From Ignavibacteria bacterium (GTDB lineage: Bacteria; Bacteroidota; Ignavibacteria; Ignavibacteriales; Melioribacteraceae): DNA of 5,129 nucleotides. Position numbers and translations under genes: made by a program. Of this stretch, positions 1-5,129 are shown in pieces. Under the pieces are notes generated by a model. It was not told the DNA's origin, did not search any database, and worked only from the letters and a program-made list of their open reading frames with translations. Location: contig QILJ01000251.1 of NCBI GenBank assembly GCA_003233295.1, forward strand, positions 1 through 5,129, written 5' to 3'. The first letter of the stretch is position 1. Each line of letters starts with the position of its first letter.

Positions 1-93
1 TCTAAGTATATCAGTTAGTTACAATCAAGTCTTGATTCTTAATTCTATCAGCGGAGCGGTCTTACGTCTTTAACCGGACACTACTGATAAACT
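1..93. other. Non-coding tail downstream of the regulator; possible insertion-sequence end
   Basis: No complete gene is visible. A locally GC-rich patch (GCGGAGCGG, 51-59) and TAACCGGACACTA (71-83) stand out from the AT-rich surroundings. Read from the regulator outward, the latter is TAGTGTCCGGTTA, which resembles ends of some Bacteroidota insertion sequences as I recall them. If so, the element would extend left of base 1. The plus-strand frame from 2 is open to a TAA at 71-73, inside that motif, but its 23 residues match no transposase I know. TACTGAT occurs at 82-88 and again at 95-101. Confidence 0.2.
23..37. repeat. Short perfect inverted repeat
   Basis: AATCAAG T CTTGATT is a 7-bp perfect palindrome around one base, in the non-coding stretch downstream of the response regulator. 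In minus-strand RNA it could form a small hairpin about 57 nt after the stop, but no T run follows it, so a terminator call is weak. A dyad protein-binding site is equally possible. Confidence 0.35.
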
Positions 94-810
94 TTACTGA
101 TCGACTTCGTCCTTTACCACAAGGCGGAATCCTTCGCCATGAATGTTGATAATTTCAACTCCATCGTCCATTCTCAGGTACTTTCGTAGTTTAGCGATGT
201 AGACGTCCATACTTCGTGATGTGAAATAATTATCATCACGCCATATCTTGGTAAGTGCCAGTTCACGTGGCATCAAATCGTTTTTATGCAATGCCAAAAG
301 GCGAAGTAATTCGTTTTCTTTAGGAGATAGTTTTATTGGGGCTTCCTTTTTATAAATAAGAAATCTCAGTTTCGAATTTAGGTGGAAATTACCAACAACA
401 AACTCAAATTGTTTGCTATCTGTAATAGAATCTGTAGCCTTGCGTTGAATAATCGCCTTTATCTTCATTAACAACACTTCGCTGTCGAAAGGTTTATTCA
501 GGTAATCGTCTGCTCCAACTTTGTATCCCTTAAGAACATCTTCCTTCATTGCCTTTGCGGTAAGAAAAATAATAGGCACGTCTTCGTTCTTTTCACGTAT
601 TTCCTTTGCCAATGTGAAGCCATCTTTATAAGGCATCATGACATCGAGAATACACAAGTCGTAATCGCCTTTCTTAAATTTTTCGAATCCTTCCATTCCA
701 TTTTTCGCATGAGTTACGTCATAGTCGTTCATAGCGAGGTAATCTTTTAGGACTGTTCCAAAGTTAGGGTCATCCTCTACCAATAAGATTTTTCTGTTTT
801 CTGTTTCCAT
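94..810 (-). CDS. rprY: RprY-like OmpR-family response regulator
   Basis: A 238-residue DNA-binding response regulator, full length for the OmpR/PhoB class. The receiver domain spans about residues 6-122: acidic pocket D13/D14, phospho-acceptor D56 (in CILDVMMPYKDG), T84 and K106 in NKPF. A winged-helix effector domain covers about 138-232, with a recognition-helix region RSMDVYIAKLRKYL and the wing IINIHGEGFRLV. These stretches closely resemble Bacteroides RprY as I know it, so the symbol is a family call. It is expected to be a cytoplasmic transcription factor phosphorylated by the kinase encoded just upstream (814-2400). The ATG at 810 follows the kinase stop after only 3 nt (TAA ACT ATG), with no Shine-Dalgarno, which suggests coupled translation. 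The start is secure because the receiver core begins at residue 7. The regulon cannot be read from this window. Confidence 0.95.
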   Translation of the reverse strand: METENRKILLVEDDPNFGTVLKDYLAMNDYDVTHAKNGMEGFEKFKKGDYDLCILDVMMPYKDGFTLAKEIREKNEDVPIIFLTAKAMKEDVLKGYKVGADDYLNKPFDSEVLLMKIKAIIQRKATDSITDSKQFEFVVGNFHLNSKLRFLIYKKEAPIKLSPKENELLRLLALHKNDLMPRELALTKIWRDDNYFTSRSMDVYIAKLRKYLRMDDGVEIINIHGEGFRLVVKDEVDQ

Positions 811-813
811 AGT

Positions 814-2400
814 TTATGATATTAAGTGTAATTTAATAATAAAAGTGCTTCCTTTTCCTTTTTCGCTTTCCACGTAAAATTCGGCGTCGTGATCATCCAG
901 GATTCGCTTAGCATATGCAAGTCCAAGACCATGTCCCTTTACATTGTGAATATTCCCGGTTGATTCCCGGTAAAATTTTTCGAATATTTTTTTCTGAACA
1001 GATTTGGTCATACCAATACCCTGATCGCGAATTTCGAGAATAATATTATCCTTCACATTCTCTGTGTAGATATCAATTTTAGGGGGTTCTTCGGAATATT
1101 TAATGGCATTATCTAAGACATTCACTATTACATTGGTTAAATGAGACTCGCTGGCAAGAACCGACGATTTTAGTGCTCCTAAATGTGTTTTAATGTCTCC
1201 GTTTCTATCTTCAATAATAAGGCTCATATGCGAAATCGCATTGGTTATTATATCGTGAAGTTTAACGCGTTCTTTGCTAAGATTTAACTGATTTCGTTCC
1301 AGTTTCGATATACGTAACACATTTTCAACTTGTGCATTCATTCTCCTGTTTTCCTCACGTATCATCTTTAAATAACGCGCTACGGCTTCCTTGTCATCCT
1401 TAACCTTGGGATTCTTAATTGCATCCAGAGCCAGATTAATAGTTGCTATAGGTGTTTTAAATTCGTGTGTCATGTTATTAATGAAATCAGACTTGATCTG
1501 AGATATCTGTCGCTGTTTAAAGATTTGAGAAATTGCGTTTGAATATGCCAAAACTATTACACTGGTAAAAACCAGTGAAAGTACAGCCATGCCTAGAATT
1601 GACTTAATCACTGTTTTATTTCTTCCTGAAAAATTTACAAACAACTGGTATCCTGTATTTAGTTCTTCATTAACAAATAATGGTGCCTCAAGGGTAATAT
1701 CCCGATTAAACTCAAAATCGCCAGAATGTACTCCTGTTGAAAGGCCATTACTGTAGATAGCAAATTCCACTTCCGAATTAAGCCCTCGTTCTGCCATTTT
1801 CTTCAAAAGAAGCTTTCTAATTTCTTCCTTTTTAACCCGCTTATGGATTGGTGTCCGGCTGGAAATATTCTTGAAGGCATTTTCAAACCGAGCTCGTTCA
1901 TAATCTCTCATACGACTAAAGGATTCAATTGTTTGAGAAACAGTTCCAGATCCATCTACTCCATTGATAATTTTTGTAGTACTCTTTTTATTAATAATCT
2001 TTTTAAATAAAATACTATCGATTTCGGTATCCAAAAAACTGTATGTCAATTTGTAGTCTTCCACCAAAATCCCATCACTAAAAATATATGTATCATTGTT
2101 TTTGTCGCTTCTGGTTGTATAAACTAACTCGCTAAAATTGATATTTTCAGGTGTATTGACACTATCGGCCAGGCCACTATAAATTCGGTAATAGTCCTCA
2201 ATTTCACGCATCTCTATTTTTTCAGCAACCTCATTAAGAACCTGATGAAAATTAAAATTTATCTGGTCTTCTTTGTCTCGATACGAATTTGAAATCCAAT
2301 ATCCCTGAACAAAAATAATGCCCAATAGAGAAAGGGACATTAGTGCTATTAATAAAATAAACAGCCTTTTGTTCATAAACCAAAAGTAATATTTTAACAT
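814..2400 (-). CDS. rprX: RprX-like membrane sensor histidine kinase
   Basis: A 528-residue sensor kinase, partner of the regulator directly downstream. Order: TM1 about 12-33; extracytoplasmic sensor region about 35-264 with no domain I recognise; TM2 about 266-288; then a short linker straight into HisKA without a visible HAMP. The phospho-acceptor is H312 in MTHEFKTPIATI. The ATPase domain has an N box (NVLDNAIKYS, N431), G1 (DQGIGM, D459), an F box (IFEKFYR) and G2 (GHGLGL, 489-494), so it should be an active autokinase. The ATG at 2400 is chosen because AGGA lies 7 nt upstream. The ATG at 2376 (MNKRLFILLIALM) is a good alternative that starts immediately before TM1. The extracytoplasmic region is charged and carries no Cys. 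The stimulus is unknown. RprX-type kinases are widespread in Bacteroidota, which supports the symbol as a family name, not as proof of orthology. Confidence 0.93.
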   Translation of the reverse strand: MLKYYFWFMNKRLFILLIALMSLSLLGIIFVQGYWISNSYRDKEDQINFNFHQVLNEVAEKIEMREIEDYYRIYSGLADSVNTPENINFSELVYTTRSDKNNDTYIFSDGILVEDYKLTYSFLDTEIDSILFKKIINKKSTTKIINGVDGSGTVSQTIESFSRMRDYERARFENAFKNISSRTPIHKRVKKEEIRKLLLKKMAERGLNSEVEFAIYSNGLSTGVHSGDFEFNRDITLEAPLFVNEELNTGYQLFVNFSGRNKTVIKSILGMAVLSLVFTSVIVLAYSNAISQIFKQRQISQIKSDFINNMTHEFKTPIATINLALDAIKNPKVKDDKEAVARYLKMIREENRRMNAQVENVLRISKLERNQLNLSKERVKLHDIITNAISHMSLIIEDRNGDIKTHLGALKSSVLASESHLTNVIVNVLDNAIKYSEEPPKIDIYTENVKDNIILEIRDQGIGMTKSVQKKIFEKFYRESTGNIHNVKGHGLGLAYAKRILDDHDAEFYVESEKGKGSTFIIKLHLIS

Positions 2401-2450
2401 TTAGCTGTCCTGTCCTTTAACCAAATGTTAACATAAAGAATGTCATGGAA
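2401..2450 (-). promoter_or_regulatory. Gap before the kinase: palindrome, tandem repeat, weak promoter-like motif
   Basis: This is the longest gap inside the gene block. It holds the perfect palindrome ATGTTAACAT (2425-2434) and, on the plus strand, a tandem TGTCC TGTCC (2406-2415). The minus-strand copy of that tandem provides AGGA 7 nt before the ATG at 2400. A motif one base off the Bacteroidota -7 consensus TAnnTTTG (AACATTTG, 2429-2422) overlaps the palindrome, but I see no matching -33 TTTG at the right distance. No terminator for coaE is visible. A separate promoter for the kinase-regulator pair, possibly autoregulated, is conceivable but unproven. Confidence 0.25.
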
Positions 2451-3035
2451 TTACCGAACTTCCATGAGTATCTTATGAACTTCCAGCACTCGCTTTTGAG
2501 TATCTTTCATGGTAGAATTCATTATAATAATATCGGCTAATTTCTTCTTTTTTGAATCATCCCATTGATGCGACATTCGTAATTCAATTGCTGCTATGGT
2601 TGTAGAATCACGACGTATTACTCGTTGCATTCGAACCTCCTTGGGTGCAAGAACTAGAATGGTTTGGTTGCAATTTTTATATCCTCCGTTCTCAAATAAG
2701 ATTGCAGCCTCTTTTATGCAGTAAAAGGCATTTTGCTTTTTTCTCCACCGGTTAAAATGTGCAGCAACTTTGGGATGTATTATATCATTTACCTGTTGAA
2801 GTAATTCAGTATTTTTAAAAATTATATCGGCAACAAATGTCCTGTTTAGTTTCTCGTCTTTGTAGGATTTCGGGCCTAAAAGTTTAATAAGTTTTCTCTT
2901 AATTACCTTCGATCGATTGGTAAGCTTCCTAGCCTCAACATCGGCTATATAAACAGGGACACCAAGTTTCTTAAACATTGAAGCAACCGTAGTTTTCCCA
3001 CTCCCAATTCCTCCGGTAAGTCCAATTATTTTCAA
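2451..3035 (-). CDS. coaE: Dephospho-CoA kinase (TTG start)
   Basis: A 194-residue P-loop kinase that phosphorylates the ribose 3'-hydroxyl of dephospho-CoA with ATP, the final cytoplasmic step of CoA synthesis. Visible family features are the N-terminal Walker A GLTGGIGSGKTT (G8-T15), D32 in IADVEAR (the DAD..AR region), IIHP (H87/P88), the KEAAILFENG segment (109-117) matching the usual PLLFE motif, the lid region around VIRRD (139-143), and the C-terminal ADIIIMN (167-173). Length is normal for CoaE. The start codon is TTG at 3033-3035. It is fixed by the P-loop at residue 5 and by an in-frame stop 6 nt upstream, and the next in-frame ATG (residue 20) would remove the P-loop. It sits 6 nt downstream of the YbbR-like gene, an order I recall as common in Bacteroidota, and is probably cotranscribed with it. 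Confidence 0.95.
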   Translation of the reverse strand: MKIIGLTGGIGSGKTTVASMFKKLGVPVYIADVEARKLTNRSKVIKRKLIKLLGPKSYKDEKLNRTFVADIIFKNTELLQQVNDIIHPKVAAHFNRWRKKQNAFYCIKEAAILFENGGYKNCNQTILVLAPKEVRMQRVIRRDSTTIAAIELRMSHQWDDSKKKKLADIIIMNSTMKDTQKRVLEVHKILMEVR

Positions 3036-3041
3036 CCTGGA

Positions 3042-3992
3042 TTATTTAAAAATTAGATAATCAATTTTCTTGTCACTAAGCTCCACATTCAATATTTCCT
3101 CTGGTTGATTCACAAGTTTGGCAATCAGGAAATTTTCTTCATCGTTTTTTTGGGAAAAGTCACAAACAACTCTAAAGTCATTTACAGAAACCTCGTTAAA
3201 TCCAGATACAGACACATCGAAAGTGACTGTAATAGTTTCAGGAATAATTTTAATGGTAGTATTCGCCGGTAAATTAATAATCTCAATGGGTAATACAATT
3301 GTTTTTTGAGTGTATTCAACCACATCCATACTAAAATAAATCTTTTCTGTCTCAACAAAGGTCACACCTTCATCTGGCAAATTGAGTAGAACAGCTATGC
3401 GCACTGCCTTATCTACCTTCTCTAAAATAACTGGCTTGGTTGTAACATATTGAATACTATCCAGCCTATTATTAGGCCATGAAACAATGATTGAATCTGG
3501 GCTTAACGTATAATTATTAACAGATTTATACCCTTCTTTAAAAGTAATGTCTGTAATAGCACGAATAGGTAGCTTTTTAAAAATTATAACATCGAGATTA
3601 ATTGCTAGTTGCGAAGGCGAAACATTAACTATTGCAATATCCTTTTTAAGTTGGGTTGTTATAATCCGGCTAAGATTACTTTTATTAATTACAATCTGTT
3701 CACCTTCTTTATTAGAATAGTTTGCCAAATCAATTTCAATTTCAGGAGTTTTTAAAGAATACTGCAAGAACTCGAAACCATTTGCAGTGACATCGAAAGT
3801 TACATTATCTGGACTTCCCTTACCCAATATATAATTTTCCGGAAGGTTTGAATAACTTAACGGGCAAGAAATCGTTGCTGTATACTCTTTTGAAAACTTT
3901 GTCAGTACCCAAATTATACAGGCTACAAAAAGAAAGAGTAAAAAGGTTCTTATTTTATATGTATGATGTTTTTTCCGTTTCACTATTAGCAA
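3042..3992 (-). CDS. YbbR-like (CdaR-related) membrane-anchored protein
   Basis: A 316-residue protein with a basic N-terminus (KRKKHH), one transmembrane helix at about 15-33, and an extracytoplasmic beta-rich part made of about three YbbR-like repeats (roughly 36-135, 136-225, 226-316). The first and third repeats share VTFDVxxxGF (residues 64-73 and 256-265); the second carries the related SPDSIIVSW (164-172). There is no catalytic signature, so it is likely a structural or protein-binding envelope protein. In Firmicutes, CdaR of this family modulates the diadenylate cyclase CdaA, but no cyclase gene lies in this window and that role should not be transferred. No in-frame ATG exists near the start. 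TTG at 3992 gives 316 residues and GTG at 3983 gives 313, and neither has a Shine-Dalgarno. It lies 27 nt after the glycosyltransferase and 6 nt before coaE. Confidence 0.85.
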   Translation of the reverse strand: MLIVKRKKHHTYKIRTFLLFLFVACIIWVLTKFSKEYTATISCPLSYSNLPENYILGKGSPDNVTFDVTANGFEFLQYSLKTPEIEIDLANYSNKEGEQIVINKSNLSRIITTQLKKDIAIVNVSPSQLAINLDVIIFKKLPIRAITDITFKEGYKSVNNYTLSPDSIIVSWPNNRLDSIQYVTTKPVILEKVDKAVRIAVLLNLPDEGVTFVETEKIYFSMDVVEYTQKTIVLPIEIINLPANTTIKIIPETITVTFDVSVSGFNEVSVNDFRVVCDFSQKNDEENFLIAKLVNQPEEILNVELSDKKIDYLIFK

Positions 3993-4019
3993 TTCAATAA
4001 ATAAATTTGTTTTTTAAAG

Positions 4020-5036
4020 TTACTTAAAAAATAATTGAGGAAATTGTTTCTCAGGATCTTTATTCAGAAGTCGGATGTAAAATGTTGACATCAAAAATGC
4101 AAGACCATAACCAAAGAACTGAATAAAAACGGCCAACAATGACAGGATACCTATTATTGGGTTTTTACTTCTGAAGGTTGAAGCGAGTACAATTACGCCT
4201 AAATACAATAAAAGAGGAATACAGGCCATCCAATTAACAAGTAGCGATACGCCCAGAGACACAACTACAAAAAACACAAAAAATGTTGGGAACCAAAATG
4301 TAATTCGAGCACTTTCGGGATGCCATTTTGTGAGAATAGGACGCACCATTCCAAATTTTCGAACCTGTAGATAAAATTTCCTCCAAGAAATACGCCGTTT
4401 GTGATAAACAAATGCATTTGGTATAAATGTAGTACTAAATCCTGCTTTGCGTATTCTATGAGATAAGTCTGGGTCTTCTCCAGGATGAATTCTTGCAAAT
4501 CCGCCGGTTTTAAGAAAAGCCTCTTTCGATATTCCCATATTGAAACTTCTTGGCTCGAACTGTGAAACCCGATTCTTACTTCCCCTTATTCCTCCGGTGG
4601 TAAGAAATGAAGTCATCACATAATTGATAGCTTTCTGAATAGGGCTGAAACTTTCATTGGCAGTATCTGCTCCACCAAAACAGTGATGATAATTGGCCGA
4701 TAAAAATTCGGATACTGTTTTTAGGTAGTGCGTTGGTAATAATACATCAGAATCAAGAATAATGTAATAAGTACCTCTTGCCTTTTCCATCCCGAAATTT
4801 CTTGAATCTCCCGGCCCTGTATTTTGTTTGAAGTAGTATGAAATATTCAAATCGTTTTTAAAAAACTTCACAATTTCTTCCGAAGTATCGGTCGATCCAT
4901 CTTCAACTATAACTATTTCAAAAGGATCGGAAAAATTTAGGGTAGTAAAGCTTTCCAGAAGTTCTTTTATTTCCTGAGGCCTGTTGTAAACGGGAATAAT
5001 AAATGAGTATTCCAATTGCATTGTGTAAAAATACAT
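4020..5036 (-). CDS. Family 2 glycosyltransferase with C-terminal membrane helices
   Basis: A GT-A fold (GT2) enzyme expected to transfer a sugar from a nucleotide sugar at the cytoplasmic face of the membrane. Numbered from the ATG at 5036 (338 residues): N-terminal strand SFIIPVYNRP (11-20), EDGS nucleotide-binding loop (45-48), GPGDSRNFG (74-82), the metal-binding DSD (95-97, in IILDSDVLLP), TTGGIRGSKN (146-155), and the acidic GEDPDLSHR (186-194) typical of the catalytic-base region. Two or three hydrophobic segments (about 246-288 and 293-321) anchor the C-terminus. The open frame extends upstream to 5108, but that ATG lies in the terminator stem. The ATG at 5036 is preferred because AAGGAGG sits 8 nt upstream. 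The ATG at 5021 (MQLEYSF) matches the usual family N-terminus and is the main alternative. Substrate and product are not readable. The position beside the YbbR gene suggests envelope glycan or glycolipid synthesis. Confidence 0.9.
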   Translation of the reverse strand: MYFYTMQLEYSFIIPVYNRPQEIKELLESFTTLNFSDPFEIVIVEDGSTDTSEEIVKFFKNDLNISYYFKQNTGPGDSRNFGMEKARGTYYIILDSDVLLPTHYLKTVSEFLSANYHHCFGGADTANESFSPIQKAINYVMTSFLTTGGIRGSKNRVSQFEPRSFNMGISKEAFLKTGGFARIHPGEDPDLSHRIRKAGFSTTFIPNAFVYHKRRISWRKFYLQVRKFGMVRPILTKWHPESARITFWFPTFFVFFVVVSLGVSLLVNWMACIPLLLYLGVIVLASTFRSKNPIIGILSLLAVFIQFFGYGLAFLMSTFYIRLLNKDPEKQFPQLFFK

Positions 5037-5044
5037 AATAAAAT

Positions 5045-5051
5045 CCTCCTT
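5045..5051 (-). promoter_or_regulatory. Strong Shine-Dalgarno for the glycosyltransferase
   Basis: AAGGAGG on the minus strand, 8 nt from the ATG at 5036 and 23 nt from the ATG at 5021. It decides the start call. It is notable because the other four genes in the window have weak or no Shine-Dalgarno. Confidence 0.55.
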
Positions 5052-5056
5052 CACCA

Positions 5057-5086
5057 TCAAGGCTTCATATATGAGAAGCCTGCCAT
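5057..5086 (-). other. Possible 9-codon leader ORF
   Basis: ATG at 5086 opens a frame coding MAGFSYMKP and ends in TGA at 5059-5057. The final A of that stop is the first base of an ATG (5057) in the glycosyltransferase frame (TGATG overlap). It spans the leader hairpin. No ribosome site precedes it, and the peptide has no run of a single amino acid that would suggest attenuation. It may well be chance. Confidence 0.15.
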
Positions 5087-5096
5087 AGAGGATAAT

Positions 5097-5129
5097 AAAA
5101 AAAGCCACCCGCTTTGAGGCGGATGGCTT
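5097..5129 (-). terminator. Intrinsic terminator of an upstream minus-strand gene
   Basis: Read on the minus strand, AAGCCATCCGC (5129-5119), a 6-nt loop, then GCGGGTGGCTT (5112-5102) form an 11-bp stem with one G-U wobble, followed directly by a T run (5103-5097). The wobble pairs only in minus-strand RNA (A-C on the other strand), and the T run is on this side, so it acts leftward. It should end a gene lying beyond 5129 and separate it from the glycosyltransferase. The window ends at the base of the stem, so a T run in the opposite sense cannot be excluded. Confidence 0.85.

Larger units (their letters stand above)
5043..5093 (-). promoter_or_regulatory. Leader inverted repeats that could pair the Shine-Dalgarno
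   Basis: On the minus strand GGCTTC (5080-5075) and GAAGCC (5066-5061) form a 6-bp hairpin with an 8-nt loop. Outside it, ATCCTC (5093-5088) is complementary to GAGGAT (5048-5043), which overlaps the AAGGAGG ribosome site. Together they could form a nested stem that hides the start region. No T run follows the hairpin, so it is not a terminator. The complementarity is seen; the regulatory role is inference. Confidence 0.3.

Noticed and set aside
2..73. Open plus-strand frame ending in TAA at 71-73
   Set aside because: Only 23 residues are visible and they match no protein family I know; too little to call a partial gene.
2381..2388. Perfect Bacteroidota -7 match TACTTTTG (minus strand) just before the ATG at 2376
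   Set aside because: There is no TTTG about 20 nt further upstream. It would also put the transcript start at or inside the kinase start, whereas the ATG at 2400 already has an AGGA ribosome site. Likely chance in AT-rich coding sequence.
3118..3309. 63-codon open frame on the plus strand
   Set aside because: It lies antisense to the well-supported YbbR-like gene, has no recognisable domain and no promoter or ribosome site; a shadow frame.
4265..4498. 77-codon open frame on the minus strand inside the glycosyltransferase
   Set aside because: It is out of frame within conserved GT2 coding sequence and its residues resemble no family.
5061..5080. Leader hairpin as a second terminator
   Set aside because: No T run follows it; it is followed by purine-rich ribosome-site sequence.
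1..5129. CRISPR array, tRNA/rRNA genes, or a defence or toxin-antitoxin system
   Set aside because: No regularly spaced repeats or RNA gene signatures were seen, and nearly all of the window is taken up by five familiar genes.

Overview
The window looks like a piece of an AT-rich Bacteroidota chromosome, probably Bacteroidales/Marinilabiliales-like. The evidence is an RprX/RprY-type two-component pair, a three-repeat YbbR-like protein directly upstream of coaE, a characteristic family-2 glycosyltransferase next to them, and mostly weak Shine-Dalgarno signals. The taxonomic call rests on protein character and gene order, not on a search.

All five genes lie on the minus strand, so transcription runs from the right edge to the left edge. 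A strong intrinsic terminator at the right edge (5097-5129) closes a gene outside the window. A short leader (about 5037-5096) follows, with an inverted repeat, a tiny 9-codon ORF and a strong Shine-Dalgarno. Then come a membrane-anchored GT2 glycosyltransferase (4020-5036), a YbbR-like envelope protein (3042-3992), dephospho-CoA kinase coaE (2451-3035), an RprX-like sensor histidine kinase (814-2400) and an RprY-like OmpR-family response regulator (94-810). Gaps between genes are 27, 6, 50 and 3 nt. The whole block could be one transcript. The 50-nt gap before the kinase is the only internal place with room for a separate promoter.

Functionally the block mixes envelope genes (glycosyltransferase, YbbR), the last step of CoA synthesis, and a signalling pair. 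The kinase and regulator certainly belong together: the kinase stop and the regulator ATG are 3 nt apart. No sequence evidence links the pair to the three upstream genes beyond adjacency.

The most notable details are small. coaE must start at TTG, and the YbbR gene has only TTG or GTG available as starts. At two junctions the downstream gene is in the same frame as the upstream one, separated only by a stop and one or two codons. The glycosyltransferase leader can be folded so that its Shine-Dalgarno is paired. The kinase has a roughly 230-residue extracytoplasmic domain I do not recognise and no HAMP. The 93 nt left of the response regulator hold no complete gene, but do hold a short palindrome and a motif that may be an insertion-sequence end. 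I found no evidence for a wholly new multi-gene system.
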